A stretch of 64,000 bases of DNA from Roseiarcus sp963820775 (GTDB lineage: Bacteria > Pseudomonadota > Alphaproteobacteria > Rhizobiales > Beijerinckiaceae), in contig CAWGBF010000008.1 in NCBI GenBank assembly GCA_963820775.1, positions 744,001 through 808,000 on the forward strand, written 5' to 3'. Each line of letters begins with the position of its first letter. Within the stretch, counting starts at the first letter, position 1. Of this stretch, positions 45,771 to 54,573 are shown in pieces. Both the position numbers and the translations under genes were made by a program. Below the pieces are notes generated by a model. The model did no database searches, was not told the origin of the DNA, and saw only the letters and a program-made list of their open reading frames with translations.

Positions 45771-48026
45771 CTAGAGAAAGCTCTGCGGATCGACGTCGAT
45801 CGTAACCCGAACGCCTCCGCGCGCCTGCGGCGCCGCAGCCAGCATGGCGCGCAGGAAACCCTGCAGGTCGGCCGATCGCGGCGCCTTGGCGGCGAGGCGG
45901 AAACGGTGGCGTTTGCGCAGCACCGCAATCGGCGCCTCGGCCGGACCCAGCACTACGATCTCGTTATCTCGCGGCTGTCCGCCGAGCGGCGCGACGCGCC
46001 AGTTCTTGGCCGCGGGGAGGTGATGGGCGGCGCGCGCCAGCGCGCGGGCGTGCGCCTCCGCTGCGCCACGGTCCTCAGCCGAGACAATGACCGCCGCCAG
46101 GCGCCCGAACGGCGGCAGGCCGCCGAGCCGCCGCTGCTCGGTTTCTTCCCGGTAGAACCGCTCGGCGTCGCCGGACATGAGCGCTGCAATGACGGGATGC
46201 TCCGGCTGCCAGGTCTGCAACAAAGCCCGCCCCAGCCTGTCGCCGCGCCCGGCGCGTCCGGTCGCCTGGCGCAGGAGCTGGAATGTGCGCTCGGCCGCGC
46301 GCGGATCGGCGTTGGCGAGGCCGACGTCGGCGTCGACGATGCAGACGAAGGTCAGAAGCGGGAAGTTGTGCCCCTTGGCGACAAGCTGCGTGCCGATGAT
46401 GAGGTCGTAGGCGCCCTTCGCCGCGGAATCGAGTTGACCGCGCAATGTCTCGATCCCGCCCGGCGTATCGGATGACAGAACCAACGTGCGTATGTCGGGA
46501 AAGAGGGCTTCCGCCTCCTCGGCCAGGCGCTCGACGCCCGGCCCGCAAGCGGTGAGCGTATCGGCTTCGTGGCACTGCGGGCAAACTTGAGGCCGGCTCT
46601 CGACATGGCCGCAATGATGGCAAACGAGCGCGGCGCGAAATCGGTGCTCGACCAGCCAGGCGGCGCAATTGGGGCATTCGAAGCGATGTCCGCAGGTGCG
46701 GCATAGGGTCAGCGGCGCGTAGCCGCGCCGGTTGAGGAACAGCATCGCCTGCTCGCCCCGGCTCCTGGCCTCCTCGACACAGGCGACTGCGCGCTGCGAC
46801 AGCCATCGGCCGCGCGGCGGACCCTCGCGCTTGAGGTCGACCAAGGCGATGTCGGGCAGCCGCGCCGGTCCGAAGCGCGAGGGAAGCTGGAGCCACCGAT
46901 AGCGTCCGCTTGCGGCGTTGAACCGGGTTTCGATCGCCGGCGTCGCGGAGGCCAGCACGATCGGCGCTTTCTCGAACCGCGCGCGCACGACGGCCATGTC
47001 GCGCGCGCTGTAGATGACGCCCTCTTCCTGCTTGTAGGCGCCCTCGTGCTCCTCGTCGACGACGATGAGACCGAGGTCGGCGAATGGCAGAAACAAAGCC
47101 GAGCGCGCGCCGACAATGACCGGCGCCTCGCCGCCCGCGACCGCCGTCCAGATGCGTTCGCGTTGGCGCTCCGTCAGGCCGGAATGCCATTCGGCCGGTC
47201 TTGCGCCGAAACGAGCCGCGAACCGATCGAGAAACTGCGCGGTGAGCGCAATCTCCGGCAAGAGCACGAGCGCCTGGCGCTTTTGCCGCAGCGCTTCGGC
47301 GACCGCCTCGAAATAAACCTCGGTCTTGCCCGATCCGGTCACGCCCTCGAGCAGGGTGGTCGAGAAGGCGTGGTCGGCGACGAGGCGCATGAGATCATCG
47401 GCCGCGGCGCGCTGATCGGCGTTGAGGCGCACGGAGCGGAAGTCGGGGTCGAGCGCCGCCGCGCCGCGTTCCGGCGGGAGCGCGACGGCGCCGAGCGCTC
47501 CGTCGGCGACAAGGCCGTCGATGACGCTGGTCGATGAGCCCGCGCGGGCGGCGAGCGCAGCTTTGGGCGTCGGAGCGCTAGCCTCAGCAAGCACCGCCAG
47601 GACGCGCGCGCGCGCCTCCGTCATGCGCGTCGGCGCCTTGCCGGTGGCGACGAGGCCGAACTTCGGCGCGGGCGGCTCGGCGACTTCGCCGGCGCGGATC
47701 GCCATGCGCAGCAGCATGCCCCGCGGGGCCAATGTCCAGCGCGCCGCCCAATCGATGAAATCGCGCAACGGCGCGTTGAGCGGCGGCCAGTCGAGGACCT
47801 CGGCGATGGGCCTGAGGTTGTCGCCCCCAGCGGCGCGCGCCGCCCATACTACGCCAGTCGCGAGGCGGGCGCCGAGTGGCATGCGCACGAAGGCGCCGGG
47901 CTCGAGCTTGAGGCCCGCGGGCGCGCGGTAGCTATAGGCCGTATCGACCGCGACCGGCGCCAGCACGTCGACCACCATCTCCGGCGGGCTCTCGCCGAGG
48001 TCGAGTTCCGCCCACGCGGTCATCAT
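45771..48026 (-). CDS. priA: Primosomal protein N' (replication restart helicase)
   Basis: The 751-residue protein has the PriA N-terminal domain (VVDVLAPVAVDTAYSYRAP), the Walker A GVTGSGKTEVYFEAVAEAL, the DEAH-like VVDEEHEGAYKQEEG and Cys-rich zinc motifs (CRTCGHRFECPNC, CHHCGHVESRPQVCPQC). Helicase motifs GTQLVAKGHNFPLLTFVCIVDAD and RTFQLLRQATGRAGRG follow. It restarts stalled replication forks. It is downstream of rplS on the same strand, with a terminator between, so it needs its own promoter or readthrough. Confidence 0.96.
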   Translation of the reverse strand: MMTAWAELDLGESPPEMVVDVLAPVAVDTAYSYRAPAGLKLEPGAFVRMPLGARLATGVVWAARAAGGDNLRPIAEVLDWPPLNAPLRDFIDWAARWTLAPRGMLLRMAIRAGEVAEPPAPKFGLVATGKAPTRMTEARARVLAVLAEASAPTPKAALAARAGSSTSVIDGLVADGALGAVALPPERGAAALDPDFRSVRLNADQRAAADDLMRLVADHAFSTTLLEGVTGSGKTEVYFEAVAEALRQKRQALVLLPEIALTAQFLDRFAARFGARPAEWHSGLTERQRERIWTAVAGGEAPVIVGARSALFLPFADLGLIVVDEEHEGAYKQEEGVIYSARDMAVVRARFEKAPIVLASATPAIETRFNAASGRYRWLQLPSRFGPARLPDIALVDLKREGPPRGRWLSQRAVACVEEARSRGEQAMLFLNRRGYAPLTLCRTCGHRFECPNCAAWLVEHRFRAALVCHHCGHVESRPQVCPQCHEADTLTACGPGVERLAEEAEALFPDIRTLVLSSDTPGGIETLRGQLDSAAKGAYDLIIGTQLVAKGHNFPLLTFVCIVDADVGLANADPRAAERTFQLLRQATGRAGRGDRLGRALLQTWQPEHPVIAALMSGDAERFYREETEQRRLGGLPPFGRLAAVIVSAEDRGAAEAHARALARAAHHLPAAKNWRVAPLGGQPRDNEIVVLGPAEAPIAVLRKRHRFRLAAKAPRSADLQGFLRAMLAAAPQARGGVRVTIDVDPQSFL

Positions 48027-48036
48027 GAAGCGCAGA

Positions 48037-48065
48037 CAAAAAAGCCGGCGGGATCGCCGCCGGCT
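48037..48065 (-). terminator. Rho-independent terminator of rplS
   Basis: On the minus strand AGCCGGCGG pairs with CCGCCGGCT (48043-48051 with 48057-48065) around a five-base loop and is followed by a run of T (48037-48043 on the plus strand is A-rich). It lies between the rplS stop and the priA start. Confidence 0.85.
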
Positions 48066-48099
48066 TTGGGTGTTCGCGACACGGAATTCGCGGCCGGCT

Positions 48100-48510
48100 T
48101 TATTCCTTGGGGGACGCCTTGGCCGCGGCCGCCGCTGCAGCCTTGGCGCCGGGGGCTTCCACCCGCTCGGCGATGCGGGCCGACTTGCCGCGGCGATCGC
48201 GCAGGTAATAGAGTTTGGCGCGCCTGACCTTGCCGCGCCGCACGACTTTGACCGAATCGATCATCGGCGAATAGACGGGAAAAACGCGCTCGACGCCCTC
48301 GCCGTAGGAGATCTTGCGCACGGTGAAGTTCTCGTTGAGCCCGCCGCCGCTGCGCGCAATGCAAACGCCTTCATAGGCCTGAACGCGCGTGCGCTCGCCT
48401 TCCGCGACCTTCACATTGACGATGACCGTATCGCCGGGCTGGAACGGCGGTATCTTGGCGCCGGGCAATTGGGCTGCGTGCTCGGCCTCGATCTGCTGAA
48501 TGATATTCAC
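48100..48510 (-). CDS. rplS: 50S ribosomal protein L19
   Basis: The start is GTG 48510, preceded by AGGAG at a proper distance, giving VNIIQQIEAEHAAQLPGAKIPPF and 136 residues. An upstream ATG would add about 28 atypical residues and was not chosen. The L19 core is clear: FQPGDTVIVNVKVAEGERTRVQAYEGVCIAR, GVERVFPVYSPMIDSVKVVRRGKVRRAKLYYLRDRRGKSARI. A short Ala/Lys-rich tail follows. It lies at the subunit interface of the ribosome. trmD and rimM are not adjacent, as they often are. Confidence 0.96.
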   Translation of the reverse strand: MNIIQQIEAEHAAQLPGAKIPPFQPGDTVIVNVKVAEGERTRVQAYEGVCIARSGGGLNENFTVRKISYGEGVERVFPVYSPMIDSVKVVRRGKVRRAKLYYLRDRRGKSARIAERVEAPGAKAAAAAAAKASPKE

Positions 48511-48758
48511 TGTGACTAACTCCTGCCGTGACGCCAGGGCGGAGCCCCAAGCGAAGCGCTTCGGCGCGCTGTTTTCAGTTGAGGCGCGGCTCATATCGCA
48601 AAGGGAGGACGAAGTCGAGCGCCTGTGTGCCGCGGTCCCTAGGCCGAGCGCGGGACGCGCGGCCCCTCCCTTCTAGCGCCACCCGCGGCGTGCGGTAAGG
48701 CGGCGCTGCGCCGAGCGGTGAGAAAATTTCTGCCCCGCCCCCTTGCGCACCTCGCGGT

Positions 48759-48788
48759 AAGATATATCTTTGTGCACGACATATCGTG
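48759..48788. promoter_or_regulatory. Candidate operators of the PadR/YqjI-like regulator
   Basis: A perfect 12-bp palindrome AAGATATATCTT lies at 48759-48770. It is followed by the near-palindrome CACGACATATCGTG at 48775-48788 (12 of 14 symmetrical). Both sit 28-57 bp before the PadR ATG, where autoregulation would act. PadR proteins of the YqjI type bind AT-rich inverted repeats near their own promoters. Confidence 0.6.
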
Positions 48789-48815
48789 ACATGTCTTAAA
48801 AGAAGGAGACCAACA

Positions 48816-49391
48816 ATGTTCCATCGTCATTTTGACGATCATGTGCACCACAGCCACGGCGGCCCCGGCCACCATGGCTTCGGACGCGGGCCGTTTCGCG
48901 GCTGGCGTTCCCGCGGCGCCGCCGGGGGCGGCCGGGAAGGCCGCATGTTTGACGGCGGCGAGCTGAGGCTCGTGATCCTGGCGCTGATCGCCGAAAAGCC
49001 GCGCTATGGCTACGAGATCATCAAGGAGCTCGGCGAGAGGGTCGGGGGCGACTATTCGCCAAGCCCGGGCGTCGTCTATCCGACGCTGACCATGCTCGAA
49101 GAGATGGGCTACGCCCAAGCGAGCCAGGACCCCCAGGGCCGCAAGCTCTACGGGCTGACCCCGGAGGGCGAGAAAGTCCTCGCCGACAACAAAGCCCAGA
49201 TCGACGCGATCTTCGCCCGCTTCGGCGATAGCGACTCGCGCTTCGCGGGCTTCATCTCGGTCAGGCGGGCGATGCTCAATCTGCGCGCCGCGCTTCAGCT
49301 GCGCCTGCGCGGCCGCGCCGCGACGCCTGAGCAGATCCAGGCGATCGTCGACGCGCTCGATGCTGCGGCCAAAGCGGTCGAGCGCGCCTGA
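48816..49391 (+). CDS. PadR family regulator with His-rich N-terminus (YqjI-like)
   Basis: The 191-residue protein starts at ATG 48816 after AAGGAGAC. The first 40 residues are His- and Gly-rich (MFHRHFDDHVHHSHGGPGHH), which suggests metal binding. A PadR winged helix follows: GELRLVILALIAEKPRYGYEIIKELGERVGGDYSPSPGVVYPTLTMLEEMGYAQAS. The same two-part architecture is found in E. coli YqjI, a nickel-responsive repressor of a ferric reductase. A metal-sensing role is therefore inferred. No ferric reductase gene is adjacent; the downstream gene is a small membrane protein. Confidence 0.82.
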   Translation: MFHRHFDDHVHHSHGGPGHHGFGRGPFRGWRSRGAAGGGREGRMFDGGELRLVILALIAEKPRYGYEIIKELGERVGGDYSPSPGVVYPTLTMLEEMGYAQASQDPQGRKLYGLTPEGEKVLADNKAQIDAIFARFGDSDSRFAGFISVRRAMLNLRAALQLRLRGRAATPEQIQAIVDALDAAAKAVERA

Positions 49392-49481
49392 CAGTCCCTC
49401 AGGCTGGTCGCGGGATAGGGAAAAGTACGGATTGCGAGTCCTGGCGAGGCTGCCTATCTCGCGGACTTGCGCCCGCAATCC

Positions 49482-49826
49482 ATGACCTGTTCCGATGATA
49501 TCGGTTACGCCGCCCCCGAGCGACGGCTGAGAAGGCTCCTCCGTCGGCTGCCAAGCCGAATGCAGGCCGTAACCCGCTGGCTGAGAAAACCCGCCTCGCG
49601 CTGGGCGCGCATTCCGGCCGGGGTCCTGTTGATGATTGGCGGGTGCCTCGCCATCCTGCCGGTTTTCGGCCTCTGGATGTTTCCGCTTGGGCTTATGCTT
49701 TTGGCCGACGACATCCCGCCGTTGCGGCGAGCGCGCGATCGCGCGCTCGATTGGCTCGAGCCGCGCCGACCGCGCTGGTTCGCCGCCGCAGGTCGCGCGA
49801 CGGGCGCCAAAACGCCGCGCGGCTAG
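49482..49826 (+). CDS. Small membrane protein (about 114 residues)
   Basis: The central part is RIPAGVLLMIGGCLAILPVFGLWMFPLGLMLLADDIPPLRRARDRALDWLEPRRPRW. It is two hydrophobic helices and a basic tail, a pattern I associate with uncharacterised Rhizobiales membrane proteins. The start is uncertain: ATG 49482 is used and TTG 49467 or ATG 49560 are possible. No function is assigned. It lies 90 bp after the PadR gene on the same strand, so it may be its target. Confidence 0.6.
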   Translation: MTCSDDIGYAAPERRLRRLLRRLPSRMQAVTRWLRKPASRWARIPAGVLLMIGGCLAILPVFGLWMFPLGLMLLADDIPPLRRARDRALDWLEPRRPRWFAAAGRATGAKTPRG

Positions 49827-49846
49827 TCCTCATGAGGAGGCGTCCC

Positions 49847-50155
49847 ATGCTGTCCCGACGCGCGCTTCTTGCGGGCGGCGTTGAGGCTTGGCCGCGCCCC
49901 CGATCCCCGCCCGCGCCCAAAACTCGACAGACGGCGCCGCAGCTTCTGCGCCTCGAGCGGCGCGATATCGAGGTGAACGGCAAGACGGCCTCGGTCTACG
50001 GCATCAAACAGCCGAACGGGACCTTTGGCATGACGACCGAGGTCGGCAAGCCTTTCCGCGCCCGGGTCGAAAACGGGATCGGCGAACCGAGCCTGATCCA
50101 TTGGCACGGGCTGACGCCGCCCTGGCGGCAGGACGGCGTGCCGAAGATTTCCTGA
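49847..50155 (+). pseudogene. Multicopper oxidase N-terminal remnant
   Basis: The fragment begins with a Tat-type start MLSRRALLAGGV. It later reads APQLLRLERRDIEVNGKTASVYGIKQPNGTFGM and then LIHWHGLTPPWRQDGVP, the first copper-binding motif of multicopper oxidases. Between them the signal region is garbled by two nearly compensating indels (near 49890 and 49930): in the neighbouring frame it would read LAAPPIPARAQNST, a normal cleavage region. A stop at 50153-50155 follows DGVPKIS. Later copper motifs are absent, so most of the gene is lost. Remnant coding-like sequence extends to about 50330. Confidence 0.75.
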
Positions 50156-50435
50156 CCGCCGATTCCAGCGGGCGGAGCGGCCGGAGATCGCCGCCGCATG
50201 ACGAAGACTACAGCGATACGGAGTTAATTCGTTCACCTAAGATGGGGTCCGCGCAACGGCGCTTGGCGGAATGGGCGTCCGCCGCGCGGTCGGGCGTCGT
50301 TAACCCGGGCCAAGGCCCCCACGGCGATTGACTTCCCGCCCTTTCTGACCCATCTCTAAGCGTCCGCAGGGCTCATGGCTCTGAACGGAGAGGTTGCGTG
50401 CGTCCTCATAGCGGCGCGCCTCAAACGCCAACAAC

Positions 50436-50450
50436 AGGAGAGTGGCCATT
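50436..50450 (+). promoter_or_regulatory. Shine-Dalgarno and AUU start of infC
   Basis: AGGAG at 50436-50440 is followed after seven bases by ATT at 50448, giving the sequence I/M-RRPMKAT. The GTG at 50442 lies only one base after the ribosome site and is too close to be a good start, while the next ATG (50460) has poorer spacing. AUU starts are known for infC because IF3 itself suppresses initiation at non-canonical codons. Confidence 0.75.
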
Positions 50451-50987
50451 CGTCGACCTATGAAAGCAACCGCGGCACCGGAGAAGGGCGGGCCGCGCAC
50501 CAATCGCGATATTCGCGCTATTCAAGTCCAACTTATTGACGCCGAGGGGCAAAATCGCGGCGTCGTCAATCTCTCAGACGCCCAGCAGCTCGCCGACGAG
50601 GCTTCGCTCGATCTGGTCGAAATCGTCCCCAACGCCACCCCGCCAGTCTGCAAGATCCTCGATTTCGGCAAGTACCGCTTTCTCGAGCAGAAAAAGTCGT
50701 CCGAGGCGCGCAAGCGCCAGAAGGTGGTCGAGGTCAAGGAGATCAAGCTGAGGCCGGGGATCGACGATCACGACTACGAAGTGAAGATGCGCTCGGTGAA
50801 GCGCTTCTTCGACGAAGGCGACAAGGTCAAGGTGACGCTGCGCTTTCGCGGCCGCGAAATGGCGCACCAGGACATCGGTTACAAACTTCTGCAACGGGTG
50901 AGGACGGAAACCGCCCCGATCGCCAAGGTGGAGGCTGAACCGTTGATGGAAGGCCGCCAGATGACCATGGTGCTGGCGCCGAAGTAA
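50448..50987 (+). CDS. infC: Translation initiation factor IF-3
   Basis: The protein reads GGPRTNRDIRAIQVQLIDAEGQNRGVVNLSDAQQLADEASLDLVEIVPNATPPVCKILDFGKYRF (N-domain) and VVEVKEIKLRPGIDDHDYEVKMRSVKRFFDEGDKVKVTLRFRGREMAHQDIGYKLL (C-domain), ending GRQMTMVLAPK. With an AUU start at 50448 it has about 179 residues. IF3 keeps ribosomal subunits apart and checks start codons. An AUU start makes autoregulation likely. rpmI and rplT do not follow; a terminator is found at 51080-51106. Confidence 0.96.
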   Translation: MRRPMKATAAPEKGGPRTNRDIRAIQVQLIDAEGQNRGVVNLSDAQQLADEASLDLVEIVPNATPPVCKILDFGKYRFLEQKKSSEARKRQKVVEVKEIKLRPGIDDHDYEVKMRSVKRFFDEGDKVKVTLRFRGREMAHQDIGYKLLQRVRTETAPIAKVEAEPLMEGRQMTMVLAPK

Positions 50988-51079
50988 ACGAATGTAACAG
51001 CCTTTTGAGCGAGGAATCACCGTCCTCGAATTGACAATGAGGGGCCGAAGCGCCCATATGTGACGCACACCTGACATAA

Positions 51080-51106
51080 AGGCCGCTTTGGCGGCCTGAT
51101 TTTTTT
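51080..51106 (+). terminator. Rho-independent terminator downstream of infC
   Basis: AGGCCGC and GCGGCCT pair around TTTG and are followed by GATTTTTTT. It lies 90 bp after the infC stop and before the MFS gene. Confidence 0.88.
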
Positions 51107-51149
51107 AGGATGGCGCGTCAATCGAAACGCGCCGCCCGGGGACAAATCC

Positions 51150-52379
51150 GTGACGACTGCGCCGACATACGCTGAGGGCTCCGCCGCGACACGCCGGAGC
51201 GCCCAAACCGCGACAGTCGGCGTGCTGATCGCGCTCAGCGCCTCGCATATGCTCAACGACGTGATGCAATCGCTGGCGCCGGCGCTTTATCCGGTCTTCC
51301 ATGAGAGGTTCGCGCTGAGCTTCTTCCAGGTCGGCCTCATTACTTTCGTCTTCCAGCTCACCGCCTCCTTCCTTCAGCCGCTGATCGGGATGGGCCTGGA
51401 CAAGCGCCCGCTGAATTTCATCCTGCCAGCCGGCATGGCGTTTACGCTAGTCGGCTTGGTGCTGCTCGCTTTCGCCGATTCCTACCTGTTGATTCTGTTG
51501 TCGGTGGCGGTCGTCGGCGTCGGGAGCGCTGTATTCCACCCCGAGGCGTCACGCGTCGCCCGCGCGGCCTCGGGCGGCCGCCACGGCTTCGCGCAGAGCC
51601 TGTTCCAGGTCGGCGGGAACTTTGGGCAATCCCTTGGCCCGCTGCTCGCGGCTTTCATCGTCGTGCCCTTCGGGCAGCACTCGGTGCTGATCTTCACGCT
51701 GCTCGCGTTGGCGGCGGTAATCATTCTGACCGGCGTGAGCCGTTGGTATGCCGCCGTTCGCGCCCAGCCTCGCAAGGCCGCCGTGGCGGCCCGCCCGGCC
51801 CATCCGCGGCCAGTTGTTGTGCGCACCCTCTTTGTGCTGGTTGTGATGCTGTTCTCGAAGGTTCTCTACCTTTCGAGCCTCAACAGCTACTACACGTTCT
51901 ATCTGATCCAGACTTTTGGCGTGTCGATTCAGAGCTCGCAGGTGCTGCTGTTCGTATTCCTCGCCTCCGTCGCCGCAGGCACGTTCCTCGGCGGGCCGCT
52001 GGTCGACCGGTTTGGCGCGAAATTTGTGATCTGGGGCTCGATCCTTGGCGTCCTACCCTTCACTCTGCTGCTGCCCCATCTCGGGCTTGTCGGCACAGTG
52101 ATCAATTCAATCGCGATCGGGCTCATCATCTCGTCGGCCTTCTCGGCGATGATCGTCTATGCGCAGGAATTGACCCCCGGCAATGTCGGAGCCGTGGCGG
52201 GATTGTTCTTCGGCCTGTCGTTCGGCTTAGGGGGCGTTGGCGCGGCGCTGCTTGGCATGCTGGCTGATAAAACGAGCCTCACCTTCGTCTATCACGTCTG
52301 CGCCTTCCTGCCGGCGGTGGGTCTGCTCGGGGGCTTCCTGCCGTCCGCGCCGGGCAAAGCGGTCGTGGAGCAGACGTAG
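51150..52379 (+). CDS. fsr: MFS transporter, fosmidomycin-resistance (Fsr) family
   Basis: The 409-residue protein has 12 likely membrane helices and matches the Fsr group: LIALSASHMLNDVMQSLAPALYPVFHERFALSFFQVGLITFVFQLTASFLQPLIG, VGSAVFHPEASRVAR and SLFQVGGNFGQSLGPLLAAFIV. It would export small hydrophilic compounds by proton exchange. The start is GTG 51150. It stands between the infC terminator and the glycosyltransferase fusion gene. Confidence 0.9.
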   Translation: MTTAPTYAEGSAATRRSAQTATVGVLIALSASHMLNDVMQSLAPALYPVFHERFALSFFQVGLITFVFQLTASFLQPLIGMGLDKRPLNFILPAGMAFTLVGLVLLAFADSYLLILLSVAVVGVGSAVFHPEASRVARAASGGRHGFAQSLFQVGGNFGQSLGPLLAAFIVVPFGQHSVLIFTLLALAAVIILTGVSRWYAAVRAQPRKAAVAARPAHPRPVVVRTLFVLVVMLFSKVLYLSSLNSYYTFYLIQTFGVSIQSSQVLLFVFLASVAAGTFLGGPLVDRFGAKFVIWGSILGVLPFTLLLPHLGLVGTVINSIAIGLIISSAFSAMIVYAQELTPGNVGAVAGLFFGLSFGLGGVGAALLGMLADKTSLTFVYHVCAFLPAVGLLGGFLPSAPGKAVVEQT

Positions 52380-52397
52380 TCGGGCTCAGAGAGGATC

Positions 52398-54322
52398 ATG
52401 CGGACGCTGCTGGGCAATCATCATCTTGAGCGCCGCGCAGGGTCGGAACTCTTCACGGCGGAATTGGCGACTTCGATCCAGGCGCTCGGACACGACGTCG
52501 CGGTCTTCACATTCTTCAAAGGTGAGTTTTCAAGGTCGATCGAACAGCAGGGAATTCCCGTGTTCGACGCGAGCGACCCAAACGCCATTGTTGGTTTCAA
52601 CCCCGACATCGTTCAAACCAACCACCTTTCGTGCGCCCACTTTCTTCGCGCGCTGACCCCTGGCGCAATCCGCGTTCATGCAATTCTTGGCGTCATACCG
52701 CATCTTGAAGCCCCTCCGCTCGACGGCATGGCGTATTCGCTCGGGCTCGCGGTCTCCGAAGAGGTTGTCGCGCGAATAAGCCGAACCCCGTTCGGCCGGG
52801 ATGCGCCTATCGCGATCCTCAGGAATTGTTTTGACGAAAGGGCTTTGGCGCCCTCGCGGCCGCGAGAAACTCACGGCGTTCTGCGCGTCGCGGTCATCTC
52901 CAACCACATTTCCGCCGATCTTGTCGACAGTCTCTCGCAACTTGAGGCCCTGGGCCGCGTCAAAGTCGAGTACTTCGGCATAGAGCGCAATCCGGTTCTC
53001 GTAGATGGCGCTCTTCTGGTTCGGTTCGATCTGGTCATTTCGATTGGAAGAACGCCGCTTCTCGCCGCGGCCTGCGGCGTTCCTTGCCTGATGGCTGACA
53101 TTCATGGCTCCGACGGACTCCTGACAGCGGACAATCTCGATCTGGTCCGCAGCGTCAACTTTTCCGGCCGCTATTACAAAAATCCGATCGATGTGACACA
53201 CCTCGAAGCCGAGATGAGCAAAGTATTCGCCTTCGATCGCGAGCTTTTGCGCAGCAGAGTGGTCGGCGAATACGCTCTGAAGTCTCGGGTCGAATGGCTG
53301 TTGCAGTCCTATGAGGCGTTGCTTGGGGCTCGCCGCGAGAGAGCGCGGGCGGGGGACTGCGAAAGCGCCGACGCGTTGCCGGGCGAGGGATTTGTCTACG
53401 CCGAATTGGCTGGCGCGATTCTTGATTTGCGCGAACGGCTCGCAATCGTTGAGCGCGCGCCGACCGCCAGCCCAGCGACCACGGCCCGCGTGAGGCCGCT
53501 TCGCCTTGACCGCCTGTCCAACACGCGCGTCGTCCACGACCCCTATCCGCATGTTGTCGTCGAGAACGCGCTCGATCAATTGGATCTGCTCAACGCGGAT
53601 TTTCCGTCGCGAGACAATTCGGTCCGACAATCCGCATGGACGGAGATTTGACCTCGGGCGACCCCGCATACGAGAACCTCATTTCGCGATCGCCGGCATA
53701 TGCCGCGTTGCACCAACAGATCTACGCGCCGGAATTCGTGAAGGCGTTCCTCGAGCTCTTTCGGGGTCCGATCGAACGGGCGCGCCGGAACAAGGAGTTG
53801 CTGGCGGATCCATTCTCCCTCAGGACGGTGTCCGAACCCGTCGAGAGGAGAATAAGCGGCCAGTCCTTCGTCGGGAGCGGAGAGCCCTTTCTCTACGCGC
53901 GGTTCGACGTCGGCTATGGCGTTGCGGGCCACGGAGTGCACAACGGGGGGCGGGGGATTCATGTCGACAATCCTCCGCGCCTGGTCTCGATCCTTGCCTT
54001 CCTCAATACGCCGCAGGCGATGGTCGGCGGCGTTCATCGCTTGTACGGCCTGAGACGAAACAAGCCCGTGCTGAGGAAAAAATGGCGTCCGGCCGCAGGC
54101 CTGTTGATCGCGTCTCTGCAATCGAACCGCGCCTTTCACGACGTAGAGCCCATTGCCAGCATCGTGGGCGAAAGGCGCGCATTTTACATGGCTGTGAGTT
54201 GCAGCATCCCGATCTGGAGAAAGGAAACTCATAGCAAGCTCAACGCCCTCAGTCAGAACAGATTCGACCCAGCGCCGGGCGCGAGCTTCACGGGCGCATT
54301 GCGGCGCCTACTTCCGTTCTAA
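52398..54322 (+). pseudogene. Glycosyltransferase fused to a 2-oxoglutarate/Fe(II)-type dioxygenase domain, frameshifted
   Basis: The first part is a glycosyltransferase-like chain (GNHHLERRAGSELFTAELATSIQALGHDVAVFTFF, LGLAVSEEVVARISRTPFG, ACGVPCLMADIHGSDGLLTADNLDLVR). It ends with the entry strand of a dioxygenase domain (VVHDPYPHVVVENALDQLDLLNADFPS). One base change near 53603-53612 moves the frame. The domain continues as RQFGPTIRMDGDLTSGDPAYENLISRSPAYAALHQQIYAPEFV and then IHVDNPPRLVSILAFLN with the HxD metal site, RAFHDVEP with a distal His and a final GALRRLLPF. The frameshift is inside the dioxygenase domain, so the two parts belonged to one protein. The likely role is a cell-surface polysaccharide modification, but no substrate is known. 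Confidence 0.78.
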
Positions 54323-54539
54323 GACCTCGCGAGCGGGAGGCGAATGACGAACGGTCGCCAGCCGGCACGCGGCACACGGCCGGAGCCGCCTGAGCCGGTC
54401 CAAACGGTTAGGCCGGATTCAACCGGATCGGGCATGACGCCGTTCCAACGTCCGATTCCGATTGGTTGGCGTCGTCCGTTTGTTGACGCCCTCTTCGACC
54501 TCTTTGAACCCGCGCCGTAAAGAAACCGCATTCGCCGGG

Positions 54540-54565
54540 CATGAGAATGAACATTCATTCTCATG
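54540..54565. promoter_or_regulatory. TetR operator of the RND efflux operon
   Basis: CATGAGAATGA (54540-54550), four bases ACAT, then TCATTCTCATG (54555-54565). The halves are perfectly symmetrical. The site lies 8 bp upstream of the ATG chosen at 54574 and over the two upstream ATG codons (54541, 54547), so those are unlikely starts. TGAATGAACATTCATT-type palindromes are usual for AcrR-like repressors. Confidence 0.85.
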
Positions 54566-54573
54566 GGATTCCC

